Source: Brevibacillus fulvus (lineage in GTDB: Bacteria; Bacillota; Bacilli; Brevibacillales; Brevibacillaceae). From it: 64,000 bases of DNA. How positions within the stretch are numbered: position 1 is the stretch's first letter; every line of letters begins with the position of its first letter. The stretch lies in contig NZ_JAFBEB010000001.1 of the NCBI RefSeq assembly GCF_016908525.1, forward strand, positions 498,501 to 562,500. Direction: 5' to 3'. The notes beneath the pieces were generated by a model. The model ran no database searches, was not told the DNA's origin, and saw only the letters and a list, made by a program, of their open reading frames with translations. This document shows, in pieces, positions 1-9,402 of this stretch. A program made the position numbers and the translations under genes.

Positions 1-85
1 CCCGGTTTTTCTCGGCAACGCTGTTGGCGGGAGTATCTTTGTTGCCCTGCTGTATTGGCTTTCCTACATTAGGGCGGCCAACTGA
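1..85 (+). CDS. Formate/nitrite transporter, C-terminal end (partial)
   Basis: Reading from base 2, the last 27 codons form a hydrophobic helix with the sequence LGNAVGGSIFVALLYW, followed by a short charged tail and a TGA at 83-85. The GN.VGG.IFV pattern is typical of the last transmembrane helix of FocA/NirC-family formate/nitrite channels. The formate dehydrogenase gene starts 21 bases further on, which supports a formate channel. Only the tail is visible, so the family call rests on one helix and the context. Confidence 0.6.
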   Translation, partial: PVFLGNAVGGSIFVALLYWLSYIRAAN

Positions 86-105
86 TTGAAAGGAGGCGGT
101 TTTGG

Positions 106-3096
106 TTGCAGACAACATCGGATAAGCAAACGATTACGTTTTATATTAATGGCCAAGCTTTTCAGGCCGAACCGGGACAAACGATCTTGAATGCCGCGGC
201 TGCGCAAAATTATATCATTCCGAGCATTTGTTACCATTCCATGCTGGGACCGATCCAATCCTGCGATACGTGTCATGTGGGGGTCAACGGCAAGCTGACG
301 CGAGCTTGCAGCACAGCGGTGACAGAAGGCATGCAGGTCGACACCCGTTCGAATTGGGTAAAAGAAGCCCAGTACGAAGCGATGAGCCGCATATTGAAAA
401 ACCACGAACTGTATTGCACGGTCTGTGACAACAATAACGGAAATTGCGTCGTGCACAATACGGCGGAACTGCTGGAGATCGAACACCAAAAGTACAAATT
501 CGAAGCAAAACCGTATCCGCCAGACAACTCGCATCCGTTCTACCGCTATGAACCGGACCAATGTATTTTGTGCGGCCGCTGCGTGGAAGCTTGCCAGGAC
601 CTGCAGGTCAATGAAACGCTGTCGATCGATTGGTCCCGCGAAGTTCCGCGCGTCATTTGGGATAACGATGTGCCTATCGATCAATCCTCCTGTGTGTCCT
701 GCGGCCACTGTGTCACCGTTTGTCCATGCAACGCTTTGATGGAAAAGTCAATGCTGGGCGAAGCCGGTTTCCTGACGGGCATTCCCCCGGAAGTTTTGGA
801 ACCAATGATCGATTTGACCAAAGAAGTCGAACCGGGTTACAAGGAAATTTTCACGATTTCAGAAATCGAAGCGTCGATGCGCAAGACGAGGATCAAACGG
901 ACGAAGACAGTCTGTACATACTGCGGAGTAGGCTGCAGTTTTGAAATTTGGACGAAGGACCGCAAAATTCTCAAGGTTGAACCGCAGGCGGAAGCGCCGG
1001 TCAACGGAATCTCCACATGTGTCAAAGGAAAATTTGGCTGGGATTTCGTCAACAGTGAAGAACGCTTGACCAAACCGCTGATCCGGCGAGGGGACGAGTT
1101 CGTGGAAGCGACCTGGGAGGAGGCGCTGTCCCTTGTGGCCAGCCGTTTAACCGAAATCAAGGAAACGCATGGCCCGGATGCGATCGGCTATATCGCTTCG
1201 TCAAAATGCACGAATGAAGAGAACTACTTGTTTCAAAAATTCGCCAGGGCGGTTATGGGCACCAACAATGTGGACAATTGTTCACGCTACTGTCAATCGC
1301 CGGCGACATCCGGCCTGATGCGGACCGTAGGGATCGGCGGCGACTCCGGCACGATCGAAGATTTGCAGCTCACCGATTTGGTCATTGTAATCGGGGCCAA
1401 TCCCGCCGAGTCGCACCCCGTATTGGCCACTCGGATCAAGCGTGCCCATAAATTGCACGGTCAGAAACTGGCTGTCATCGACCTGCGCAAGCATGAGCTG
1501 GCCGAACGGGCCGATCTGTTTATCCATCCCAAACCTGGCACCGATCTGATCTTGCTGTCGGCGCTGACCAAGTACATTATCGATCAAGGGTGGCACGATC
1601 AGGCTTTCATTCAGGCTCGTGTCAATGGTTATGAACAATACGTCGCCTCTTTGGACAAGTTCACGCTGGAATACGCGGAAGAAAAAACGGGCATTTCAAA
1701 AGCGGAAATGGTCAGCCTGGCGACGATGATACATGAAGCGAAGAGCATGTGCATTTGTTGGGCGATGGGGGTTACCCAGCATATGGGCGGAACCGATACG
1801 AGCACAGCCATCTCCAACCTGCTGCTGGTAACCGGAAATTATGGCCGGCCCGGAACGGGCGCGTATCCGCTGCGCGGCCATAACAATGTCCAGGGAGCTT
1901 GCGATTTCGGAACGATGCCGGCCTGGTTCCCGGGGTATGAACCGGTGGAAAACGATCAGGTGCGGGCGCGCTATGAACAAGCGTGGGGGGTCACATTACC
2001 GAAAAAACCGGGCATGAACAATCATCAAATGGTGGAAGGAATCACCCGCGGCAAGATTAAAGCGATGTATTTGTTTGGCGAAGATATGGCGCTTGTCGAT
2101 TCCAACTCCAATCATGTGGAAGAAGCATTTGGGCAACTGGAGTTTTTTGTGGTACAGGATGTGTTTTTCAGCCGGACAGCCCGGTATGCCGATGTCATTT
2201 TGCCGGCCGCTCCCAGTCTGGAGAAGGAAGGGACTTTCACGAACACTGAACGGCGCATTCAACGGCTTTATCAAGTGTTCGAGCCATTGGGCGAATCCAA
2301 ACCGGACTGGCAGATCTTCCAGGAGCTGGCCAATTTGCTCGGTGCGAATTGGCATTATGCCCATCCCGGCGAAATTATGGCGGAAGCAGCCAGACTGGCC
2401 CCGATCTTCGCAGGTGTCAGCTATGAACGGCTGGAAGGATGGAACAGCCAATTGTGGCCGGTTTTGCCGGATGGCACCAGCACACCGTTGCTGTTTACCG
2501 AACGGTTCGGTTTTGCCGACGGGAAGGCAAGGCTGGTCCCTGTCGATTGGACGCCGCCGTTTGAACCGGGAGCCGACTATGATATTCATCTCAATAACGG
2601 GCGGCTGTTGGAGCATTTCCATGAAGGCAATCTGACCTACCGTTCGGCGGGAATCACCCACAAAGTGCCGGAGCCGTGGGTGGAAATTTCGCCAGAGCTG
2701 GCGAAAGAACGTCAGCTTCAGGACGGCGCTTTGGTTCGCTTGACCTCCCCCTATGGGGAAGTGGAAGTACGGGCTTTGGTCACGGACAATGTCAGCGGAC
2801 ATGAACTGTATCTGACCATGAATACGCCTGACGAGCGCAAAGCGGTCAACCGGCTGACCAGCAGCTACCACGACAAGACGACACATACCCCCAATTACAA
2901 GGAAATGAGCGTCAAACTGGAGGTGCTGGAATCGTCAGGTGAACCGCCGCTGCCACCACATAACCATCGCTTCGGCAACCGGCAGCCGCAAATTGGCATC
3001 CGTGTGGAAGAAAAATGGAACCGTTCGGATTTCACACCAATCGATCAGTTGTTTGCAGAGGGGGAATATCATGGCGAGACCGATCACCAACATTAA
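106..3096 (+). CDS. fdhA: Formate dehydrogenase alpha subunit (molybdopterin, YjgC/YrhE-like)
   Basis: This 996-residue oxidoreductase should oxidise formate to CO2 at a molybdenum/tungsten bis-MGD site and pass electrons through iron-sulfur clusters. The N-terminus is a [2Fe-2S] ferredoxin domain (cysteines in SICYHS and SCDTCH). A His-Cys cluster segment around residue 105 follows, then a two-cluster ferredoxin module (CILCGRC, CVSCGHC), then the catalytic domain beginning with CTYCGVGC near 270. The metal ligand is cysteine (C396 in NCSRYCQSP), not selenocysteine. The start is TTG, nine bases after AGGAGG at 91-96. Length and domain order match the Bacillus YjgC/YrhE type, which uses a soluble acceptor. 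The gene overlaps the next by 26 bases, so the two are probably translationally coupled. Confidence 0.93.
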   Translation: MQTTSDKQTITFYINGQAFQAEPGQTILNAAAAQNYIIPSICYHSMLGPIQSCDTCHVGVNGKLTRACSTAVTEGMQVDTRSNWVKEAQYEAMSRILKNHELYCTVCDNNNGNCVVHNTAELLEIEHQKYKFEAKPYPPDNSHPFYRYEPDQCILCGRCVEACQDLQVNETLSIDWSREVPRVIWDNDVPIDQSSCVSCGHCVTVCPCNALMEKSMLGEAGFLTGIPPEVLEPMIDLTKEVEPGYKEIFTISEIEASMRKTRIKRTKTVCTYCGVGCSFEIWTKDRKILKVEPQAEAPVNGISTCVKGKFGWDFVNSEERLTKPLIRRGDEFVEATWEEALSLVASRLTEIKETHGPDAIGYIASSKCTNEENYLFQKFARAVMGTNNVDNCSRYCQSPATSGLMRTVGIGGDSGTIEDLQLTDLVIVIGANPAESHPVLATRIKRAHKLHGQKLAVIDLRKHELAERADLFIHPKPGTDLILLSALTKYIIDQGWHDQAFIQARVNGYEQYVASLDKFTLEYAEEKTGISKAEMVSLATMIHEAKSMCICWAMGVTQHMGGTDTSTAISNLLLVTGNYGRPGTGAYPLRGHNNVQGACDFGTMPAWFPGYEPVENDQVRARYEQAWGVTLPKKPGMNNHQMVEGITRGKIKAMYLFGEDMALVDSNSNHVEEAFGQLEFFVVQDVFFSRTARYADVILPAAPSLEKEGTFTNTERRIQRLYQVFEPLGESKPDWQIFQELANLLGANWHYAHPGEIMAEAARLAPIFAGVSYERLEGWNSQLWPVLPDGTSTPLLFTERFGFADGKARLVPVDWTPPFEPGADYDIHLNNGRLLEHFHEGNLTYRSAGITHKVPEPWVEISPELAKERQLQDGALVRLTSPYGEVEVRALVTDNVSGHELYLTMNTPDERKAVNRLTSSYHDKTTHTPNYKEMSVKLEVLESSGEPPLPPHNHRFGNRQPQIGIRVEEKWNRSDFTPIDQLFAEGEYHGETDHQH

Positions 3097-3568
3097 AAAG
3101 TCGGCGCCTTCGGAAGCAGAACAGCAGGCGGAAGCGATCGGAGTCATCCTGAAATCGTTGACCGAGAACCGGGAAGCGATCGTGGAGACGGTCGAGATCC
3201 TCAGCCACCTGCATGAAATCGGCGTCTTGGCCGCTGTCAAAGCGCTGCTCATCCAGCGTAATGAGGTCGGCCGGTTGGCCATCCAGCAGCTCAATCAGCC
3301 CAGCATGCAGCACTTGATCAAAAATGCGATGACGGCTGTCCAGACGATTGGCAGCATCCAGCCCGACCAATTGCAGCGTCTGTTGAACGGACTTACCGGC
3401 GCTTTGGGGCAAACGGGCAATCAAAACGCGGCCGCTAATGCCCCTACTTTATGGGAATTGGCCCGATCGATGAAAGACCCGGAAGTACGAACATCGCTTT
3501 ACGCCATGATCGGGATATTAAAAGGAATGGGCAAATCGTTCCAAAACGATTCCCGGCCGGTTCATTGA
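3071..3568 (+). CDS. DUF1641 protein, formate dehydrogenase partner
   Basis: A 165-residue, largely helical protein (MARPITNIKKSAPSEAEQQA...) of the DUF1641 family (YjgD/YrhD in Bacillus), which is habitually encoded next to YjgC/YrhE formate dehydrogenases. Its role is probably structural or accessory; no catalytic motif is visible. The ATG at 3071 is preceded by GAGGGGG at 3059-3065 inside the end of fdhA, giving a 26-base overlap. An in-frame start further upstream (2939) would lie deep inside fdhA and is not credible. Confidence 0.85.
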   Translation: MARPITNIKKSAPSEAEQQAEAIGVILKSLTENREAIVETVEILSHLHEIGVLAAVKALLIQRNEVGRLAIQQLNQPSMQHLIKNAMTAVQTIGSIQPDQLQRLLNGLTGALGQTGNQNAAANAPTLWELARSMKDPEVRTSLYAMIGILKGMGKSFQNDSRPVH

Positions 3569-3579
3569 GGGGGAGTGCG

Positions 3580-3795
3580 ATGAAGACAGAAACGTTCAGA
3601 CTGCAAAACATGTCCACGCCCCAGGACGCCCAGCGGGTCACCTCCGCTTTGCGCGACGTTTGGGGAGTGCGCAATGTCGAAATTGCCCAACAGACGGGTG
3701 TAGTTCAGTTGACGTATGACGAACAGGCCGCATCGCTTCAAGACTTTCGGCAAGCGCTTGCTGATGCCGGTTTTCAACTGGAGGGTCAATCATGA
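3580..3795 (+). CDS. Small HMA-fold-like protein without metal-binding cysteines
   Basis: A 71-residue protein with the beta-alpha-beta pattern of heavy-metal-associated domains: TFRLQNMSTPQDAQRVTSAL, then GVRNVEIAQQTGVVQLTYD, then DFRQALADAGF. The position normally holding the CxxC copper motif reads NMSTPQDA, so it should not bind metal in the usual way. GGGGGAG lies just upstream of the ATG. The stop overlaps the next start as ATGA. It sits in the formate dehydrogenase operon, so a role in enzyme maturation or electron transfer is possible but not shown by the sequence. Confidence 0.7.
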   Translation: MKTETFRLQNMSTPQDAQRVTSALRDVWGVRNVEIAQQTGVVQLTYDEQAASLQDFRQALADAGFQLEGQS

Positions 3796-3917
3796 AAATC
3801 TGTGAAATTTGTGGTGCAGAGCAAACGACAGAAGAGGAGCAAAACCCGGCCGAACGTTATCTCGGCGTATGCGAGGAATGTATGCAAACGATGCAGGATG
3901 GCCAGCATTATCGGTAA
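3792..3917 (+). CDS. 41-residue double-CxxC zinc-ribbon-like miniprotein
   Basis: A very short gene starting at the ATG of an ATGA overlap with the upstream stop. The product begins MKICEICGAEQTTEEEQNPA and has a second pair in VCEECMQTM. The two CxxC knuckles about 25 residues apart would suit a zinc ribbon or rubredoxin-like site. It is the last gene of the formate dehydrogenase operon and a strong terminator follows immediately. Function is unknown; the coupling and the cysteine pattern make it likely to be real. Confidence 0.65.
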   Translation: MKICEICGAEQTTEEEQNPAERYLGVCEECMQTMQDGQHYR

Positions 3918-3918
3918 A

Positions 3919-3951
3919 AGAGAACCGTCAGCGCGACGGTTCTCTTTTTTT
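3919..3951 (+). terminator. Rho-independent terminator of the formate dehydrogenase operon
   Basis: An 11-bp stem (AGAGAACCGTC / GACGGTTCTCT) with a five-base loop is followed directly by a run of T. It lies two bases after the last stop codon of the operon. Confidence 0.85.
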
Positions 3952-4028
3952 CTGTCGTTTCCACTTGGAATATGGTACGTTGGAGTGAGAATCTGAAAAA
4001 TTCGGTTTAAGCAAAGAGGAAGCGAGAA

Positions 4029-4901
4029 ATGGACGAGAGAGATTGGTTGATGCTGAAAGTGCTGTTTGAAAAGAAAAATATCACCAAAGCGGCGCAAAGT
4101 TTGTATATCTCTCAGCCGACTTTGACCAAACGGCTGCAGCAAATCGAGAAAAAATTTGACGTCATCTTGGTGCAGAGAGGAACGAAAGGCATCCAGTTCA
4201 CGCCACAAGGTGAGTTTTTGGCCAAGTGTGCGGAGGAGATGTTGCAACGGTTGCGGCAAATCCGGGAAACGGTTGACAATATGGCTCAGGAAGTCAGGGG
4301 CACCTTGCGCTTGGGCGTGTCCAATTATTTTACCAGACATAAGCTGCCTAAATTGCTGAAACAGTTCCAGCAACGATTCCCGCAGGTCGAGTACCAGGTG
4401 ATCACCGGCTGGAGCCATGATGTTTACCAATTGGTTTATAACCGGGAGGTGCATGTCGGCATTGTGCGCGGTGACTATTCGTGGTCGGACGGCAAACAGC
4501 TTTTGTTTGAAGAACATATCTGCGTTGCTTCCAAAGAAAAGATCGAGTTGGCCGACCTGCCTGCGCGGCCGCGGATTGAATATGAAAAAGATCTGCTGAT
4601 GAAGGCGATGATCGACGATTGGTGGCACGAAATGTTTTCCCAACCTCCGTACATCGCGATGGAAGTGGACAAAAGCGACACGTGCAAAGAGATGGTGGTC
4701 AATGGGTTGGGCTATGCCATCTTGGCAAGCGTTCTGTTAAATCAGCACGATCAGCTTTATCAAATCCGGCTGACCGATCGGGCCGGGGAGCCGATCGTAC
4801 GCCGGACATGGATGTTGTATCAACAACAGTCCCGGCAATTGAAAATGGTCGATGAGTTTGTCCGGTTTGTCGGACAAGTGGATTTTGTGCACGATCTGTA
4901 A
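4029..4901 (+). CDS. LysR-family transcriptional regulator
   Basis: A 290-residue LysR regulator. The winged helix-turn-helix covers about residues 1-60 (ITKAAQSLYISQPTLTKRLQQIEKKF), and a periplasmic-binding-fold effector domain covers roughly 90-290 (RLGVSNYFTRHKLPKLLKQF). It has its own start region after the formate dehydrogenase terminator and no divergent partner. The target could be the formate operon upstream or the MFS gene downstream; neither is shown by the sequence. The ligand is not predictable. Confidence 0.92.
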   Translation: MDERDWLMLKVLFEKKNITKAAQSLYISQPTLTKRLQQIEKKFDVILVQRGTKGIQFTPQGEFLAKCAEEMLQRLRQIRETVDNMAQEVRGTLRLGVSNYFTRHKLPKLLKQFQQRFPQVEYQVITGWSHDVYQLVYNREVHVGIVRGDYSWSDGKQLLFEEHICVASKEKIELADLPARPRIEYEKDLLMKAMIDDWWHEMFSQPPYIAMEVDKSDTCKEMVVNGLGYAILASVLLNQHDQLYQIRLTDRAGEPIVRRTWMLYQQQSRQLKMVDEFVRFVGQVDFVHDL

Positions 4902-5097
4902 GCGTGCAGGCTGAAGCGTGGCATGCCATTTTTGCATCTTCCGCGAACTCGGAATATTCGGTTATTGTCAAACCCGCCAGTTGGCCGTCAGTTTGCTGCT
5001 GACCATCATCGGGTTTCTGCTGCGAGAAAATCTTGCCCTGATTTTGCCCGCAACCGCAACGGATCGGCAAGTTTGATGAGCGTGGAGAAGCTTGCGA

Positions 5098-6324
5098 TCA
5101 GGCAACTTTCCACAAATGAGTCTTGAGCAAAACAACCCCGATCACCGCGTTCCAGATGGCGGATGCGACAAAAATGACCGAACCTCCATACCATTCAATC
5201 AAATACCCCGAAGCATACATCGCCAGAGGCATTCCGAAGCGGAACAGCGTACCGGTGATTCCGGCGATTCGCCCCATCACATCGGCGGGAGTTTGCTCTT
5301 GGCGAAAGGCATAAACCGTAATCGTATGCAAGGAAGTCGCAAAGCCAATCGCCAAAAGGGCCACAACAAACAAGAAGAGGGACGAAGCAGAAAAAGAGAG
5401 CAGCAGGTAGGCCAAGGCGTAAGTCAACACCGAACAGCCATACACTTTGCCCAAGCCAAAGCGGGAGCGCCACTTGCTGGTCAACAAACCGGCGGCCAGT
5501 CCGCCGATCCCGGAAGCTGACAGCGCGAGCGCCAGCATAGCGGAAGACAGCTGCAGCACATCCTTGGCATAATAAATCGTTGTCATACTGACTACGCAGG
5601 AGGTACAGTTGACAAAAATGACGAACCCAGTCAGCATCCAAAGGGAGCGATTGGCGCAAAAAATCAGCCAGCCTTCCTTGATTTCTTGCCAGAAGCTGCT
5701 CCTTGGCCGGGAATCGGTTTGGTGCGGGAGGGTTAGCTGGGAAAAGAGAAGCAAGCAAAGTCCGTAACAAATTGCCGTGAGCACGATGCCATCGGACGTG
5801 TCCGGCAACATCAGCACGAGCCCGGACAAAGCCGGCCCCAAAATGCTGACCAATGTTTCCGTCAACGACAGTCGGGCATTGGCCATGGTCAGTTGCGGGG
5901 AAGGAACGATGCGTTTGACCAGACTGACCTGCGCGTTGAAGTAGCCATAATTCAACGTCATCAACAAAAATCCAAGCACATAATAGGCATACATCGCCTG
6001 TGTATTCATCTTGTATAACAGGACAAAGAGCAGCAACAAAAGTGCCTGCAGACCGATCATCCAGATAACCCAACGTTTCTGATCGACGCGATCGACGATG
6101 ACGCCGATGAGGATGGCGAAAAAGAAATTGGGCAGCAGTTCGGCTGTGCGCATGTTGGCCATAATCACCGAAGAATGGCTCAGCTCATACATCATCAACG
6201 GCAAAATGATTTCATACAGTTTGCTGCCAATCGTCAAAAACAAGACACTGATTAACATGATGGAAAACGACTGATTTTTCCGCAAAATGTGCAATTGACC
6301 TGTGGTTTCGATTTCCGATTTCAC
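5098..6324 (-). CDS. MFS transporter (probable drug/proton antiporter)
   Basis: A 408-residue protein with about 12 hydrophobic segments. The loop motif VDRVDQKRWV near residue 80 resembles MFS motif A (GxLaDrxGrkr). The N-terminal LFLTIGSKLYEIILPLMMYE is typical of MFS proteins with MMR/enterobactin-exporter-like features. It has a GTG start eight bases after GGGAGG. It is transcribed away from the SgrR-like regulator gene, and about 116 bases separate the two starts, so shared control is likely. The substrate is unknown. Confidence 0.9.
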   Translation of the reverse strand: MKSEIETTGQLHILRKNQSFSIMLISVLFLTIGSKLYEIILPLMMYELSHSSVIMANMRTAELLPNFFFAILIGVIVDRVDQKRWVIWMIGLQALLLLLFVLLYKMNTQAMYAYYVLGFLLMTLNYGYFNAQVSLVKRIVPSPQLTMANARLSLTETLVSILGPALSGLVLMLPDTSDGIVLTAICYGLCLLLFSQLTLPHQTDSRPRSSFWQEIKEGWLIFCANRSLWMLTGFVIFVNCTSCVVSMTTIYYAKDVLQLSSAMLALALSASGIGGLAAGLLTSKWRSRFGLGKVYGCSVLTYALAYLLLSFSASSLFLFVVALLAIGFATSLHTITVYAFRQEQTPADVMGRIAGITGTLFRFGMPLAMYASGYLIEWYGGSVIFVASAIWNAVIGVVLLKTHLWKVA

Positions 6325-6440
6325 TGTAAATTCCTCCCGACTTTTGCTGTCAGCTTAATTATAGGAGGGGAGTGGCGGAGGAAAAATGCCAATTTTCTTC
6401 TGCGATTTTACAACTTTTCTTGACTGAACGGAGCGTACCG

Positions 6441-8237
6441 ATGCGTGTATTGGATGATTACCTGTTGCTGCGAAAAGCTTTTTGCCACATTCCCGTCGAT
6501 CAACCATTTCAGGTGGCGATGCAGGAATTGGCCGATGCATTGTATTGCAGCAGCCGAAATGCCAAACTGTTGCTGATGAAAATGATGGAACTGCAATGGA
6601 TCCGCTTTGCTTCCGGCAAAGGCAGGGGACATATGTCTCTGTTGACTTTTTGCATGGACGCGGATGAATTGTTGCTTGCGCAATGTAAAAAGTATGCGGA
6701 AAATGGCCGGTTGGAAGCAGCTTTTGTCTTGCTCAACCGTTATGCCAACCAGCATTCATCATTGAAAACAACCTTTCTCTATTGGCTCACGCAATATTTT
6801 GGCTACCAGGTGGCCGATCAGGCGGAAGCGTATCGCGAAACATTGAAGTTGCCCATTTTTCGGCCGATTCATACGCTTGATCCGGCGATGGCGTTTTACG
6901 CCTTGGATGCACATCTGATTAGTCAAATTTTTAATACGTTGCTCGAGTATGACCACGAGACGGACAAGTTCTTGCCGGGGATCGCCCACGCCTGGGAAGC
7001 AAACGGTGCCAAAACAGAATGGACTTTTTATTTACGCAAAGGCATCCGCTTCCATCATGGCCGCGAGTTGACTGCGGCCGATGTGATCCACAGCTTGCGA
7101 CGCTTGCGTAATTCTCCGCATAAATGGTTGACGAATGCGATCGAAGAGATGACGCTGCTCTCCAACTATCTGGTTCGAATTCAGCTAAACAAGCCGCATT
7201 CACTGTTCCTGCATTATCTCAGCTATGTCCCCGCTTCGATTGTTCCAGCCGATCTTTATTCGCTGTCAGTAGACGCGGAATTGGTCCAGCCTGTCGGTTC
7301 GGGAGCATATCGCGTTGCCAAACGAACATCCGGCCAGTGCGTGTTGACCGCTTATGATCATTATTTTCAAGGGCGAGCGCATATCGATGAAATCGAGCTG
7401 CTCCAGGTCCCGGAAGACTGCGGGGAAATGTTGCTGGGCAAAGAGCCCAATCTGTTGTTAATTCGCACAGGGGAAGAGCGGACGACGATGCCAAAAACGT
7501 GGGAAGGAAGAAATGGCATCTTTGGGGCAACGCTCTGCACGTTCAATCTGAACAAGCCCGGCATTTTGCAAAATCGGTCGTTTCGCCAGGCGATGAGCAA
7601 GCTGCTGGACCGCCACCAGCTAGTGACCGAGTTGGCCGGGCCGAGCATCAGTCCGGCGTATGCTTTTCATCCTGAGACAAAACACGCCGCCGCTGACAAC
7701 GCGGAGAGCAAACAGATGGGCCAATGTTTGCTTCAACAATCGGGCTATGGCGGGGAAACGTTGCATCTCTATACGTATCATCGGCACGCACCGGATGCCC
7801 GCTGGCTGCAGCGTGAGTACGAAAAACAGGGAATCCGGCTGGAAATCCACATCGTGCCGTGGATTGAGATGATGCGAAAAGAGCTGGTGGAACAGGCTGA
7901 TCTGATCCTGTTTGAAGCGTTGCTGGCGGAGGGAATCGTGCGCATGATCGAATATTTTCAATCAAGCTTCAGTTTCATTAGACAACATGCGGACAAGTCG
8001 CTGCTTGCTTTCGCAGACCATTGCATCGCAGCGTTGTTGCAAGAATCTGAACCCGCCATCCGGGAGGCAAAGTTGCAAATATTGGAAGAGAAAATCAGCG
8101 AAGAGCAAGCTTTCCTGTTTCTCGCCTATAAAACGGTAGATTCGCTTTCCCACCCTTCCTTGAAAAATGTCAAGCTGCACCCGCGCGGTTGGGTGGATTT
8201 TCAGAAGCTGTGGTTTCAACCGCAGTTCGACAAGTAA
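6441..8237 (+). CDS. SgrR-like regulator (HTH plus solute-binding domain)
   Basis: A 598-residue protein with a small N-terminal helix-turn-helix domain (MRVLDDYLLLRKAF ... ALYCSSRNAKLLLMKM, residues 1-110). A long family-5 extracellular-solute-binding-like domain follows (AHAWEANGAKTEWTFYLRKG, then GRELTAADVIHSLRRL). There is no signal peptide, so the binding domain is cytoplasmic, as in SgrR of enterics. A GTG start at 6372 is in frame but sits only one base from its GGAGGGG. The ATG at 6441 has GGAG at a normal distance and gives the N-terminus expected of the family. It probably controls the divergent MFS exporter in response to a small ligand (inference). Confidence 0.85.
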   Translation: MRVLDDYLLLRKAFCHIPVDQPFQVAMQELADALYCSSRNAKLLLMKMMELQWIRFASGKGRGHMSLLTFCMDADELLLAQCKKYAENGRLEAAFVLLNRYANQHSSLKTTFLYWLTQYFGYQVADQAEAYRETLKLPIFRPIHTLDPAMAFYALDAHLISQIFNTLLEYDHETDKFLPGIAHAWEANGAKTEWTFYLRKGIRFHHGRELTAADVIHSLRRLRNSPHKWLTNAIEEMTLLSNYLVRIQLNKPHSLFLHYLSYVPASIVPADLYSLSVDAELVQPVGSGAYRVAKRTSGQCVLTAYDHYFQGRAHIDEIELLQVPEDCGEMLLGKEPNLLLIRTGEERTTMPKTWEGRNGIFGATLCTFNLNKPGILQNRSFRQAMSKLLDRHQLVTELAGPSISPAYAFHPETKHAAADNAESKQMGQCLLQQSGYGGETLHLYTYHRHAPDARWLQREYEKQGIRLEIHIVPWIEMMRKELVEQADLILFEALLAEGIVRMIEYFQSSFSFIRQHADKSLLAFADHCIAALLQESEPAIREAKLQILEEKISEEQAFLFLAYKTVDSLSHPSLKNVKLHPRGWVDFQKLWFQPQFDK

Positions 8238-8239
8238 GC

Positions 8240-8262
8240 AAAAAACCTCGGCTAGGCCGAGG
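8240..8262 (-). terminator. Terminator of the mscS-like gene
   Basis: A perfect stem CCTCGGC / GCCGAGG with loop TAG is preceded on the plus strand by a run of A, which reads as a T-run on the minus strand. It lies just past the stop of the minus-strand mechanosensitive channel gene. It may also slow plus-strand readthrough from the SgrR-like gene. Confidence 0.75.
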
Positions 8263-8273
8263 CTGTCACTTGC

Positions 8274-9179
8274 TCAATTCGTTATATGCGGAACGCCGAT
8301 CATGCGCGGATAGGAAATGGAGACGCCGGCCGCTTTCAATTCTTTCAGCAGCAGGCTGCGCAATTCCTTGGAACAGGTAAAGTAATACTGATCACTGACA
8401 AGGGAGGTGACGGTATATTTTGCACCGAGCGCATTATTTTCCACGTCGGTAATCCCGTATAATTGCGGCGGTTCAAGAAATTCGCCATTTTCATCGCGGA
8501 TGAAATATTCCGGATGGGCCTGTTGCATGTAGATCGAGACGGATTGGACCGCTTGCTCCACATCTGCCGGATCAATTTCGTAGGGAACGTTCACATGGAC
8601 GACTGCGCGCATCCGCTCACGGTTATAGTTTTGGCTAATTTTGATCTCCGAATTTTGAATGACCACGACATGCTGAGCAAAGGTGCGGATCTTGGTCGCG
8701 CGCAGTCCGACGCTTTCCACCGTCCCGGTGATTTGTCCGTTGTTGATACTGACATAATCGCCGACGGAAAACTGATCTTCAAAGATGATGAAAAAACCGG
8801 TGATCAAATCTTTGACAAGCGTTTGCGCCCCAAACCCGACCGCCAGCCCCAGCACGCCCGCACTGGCGATGATCGGCCCGACGCTGATGCCGATATTGCT
8901 GAGAATCATCACCATGGCGATGATCACAATCACATACCGGGTCAGTGAGAGCAGCAAACTTTCCAGAGTATTCTCTTGTTTTTCGTCCAACCGCGTAATC
9001 TGGAAAATTTTGCCGATCAAGATTTTGCGGATTTTCAGGGCGAGCCAAGTAAGCAGCAAAATAATGACAATGGTAAAGCTTCTCTGCATGACCAGGGAGA
9101 GGTATGGGGACCAAAATGCCCAGGTGAAATACTGTTGCAAAGATAAGTGAGAAAGAGCTTCCAAGGTTATAACCTCCAA
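8274..9179 (-). CDS. MscS-family mechanosensitive ion channel
   Basis: A 301-residue small-conductance mechanosensitive channel. Three N-terminal transmembrane segments (about 20-110) lead into the pore-lining helix with the Gly/Ala-rich pattern GVLGLAVGFGAQTLVKDLITGFFIIFEDQFSVGDYV, characteristic of MscS. The cytoplasmic beta domain follows, including GTVESVGLRATKIRTF. The length is typical of YkuT-like small MscS channels. It should release solutes on hypo-osmotic shock. It is monocistronic, with its own terminator. Confidence 0.93.
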   Translation of the reverse strand: MEVITLEALSHLSLQQYFTWAFWSPYLSLVMQRSFTIVIILLLTWLALKIRKILIGKIFQITRLDEKQENTLESLLLSLTRYVIVIIAMVMILSNIGISVGPIIASAGVLGLAVGFGAQTLVKDLITGFFIIFEDQFSVGDYVSINNGQITGTVESVGLRATKIRTFAQHVVVIQNSEIKISQNYNRERMRAVVHVNVPYEIDPADVEQAVQSVSIYMQQAHPEYFIRDENGEFLEPPQLYGITDVENNALGAKYTVTSLVSDQYYFTCSKELRSLLLKELKAAGVSISYPRMIGVPHITN

Positions 9180-9402
9180 CGACTAATTCAAATCGCAGTC
9201 AAACTGCATCTGGCCACAGAACAACCTTGATTATAGCGAAGCTTGGCGAAAAATGGCGGACTCGCTTAAAAAGTTCAATTATATTTAATATTTTTCGCGC
9301 ATCTGCCAATAAAATAGGAGCTACAGGAAAAACGAAACATGGTATGATGATGTTGCCATAACAAAAGCAACGATCAGATTTCCACGGGAAGGACGGGGCG
9401 GT

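Noticed and set aside
4918-5076. 52-codon GTG-start frame between the LysR and MFS genes, with a hydrophobic stretch (QLAVSLLLTIIGFLL).
   Set aside because: No convincing ribosome site, no recognisable family, and the gap is short. It could be a remnant but cannot be supported.
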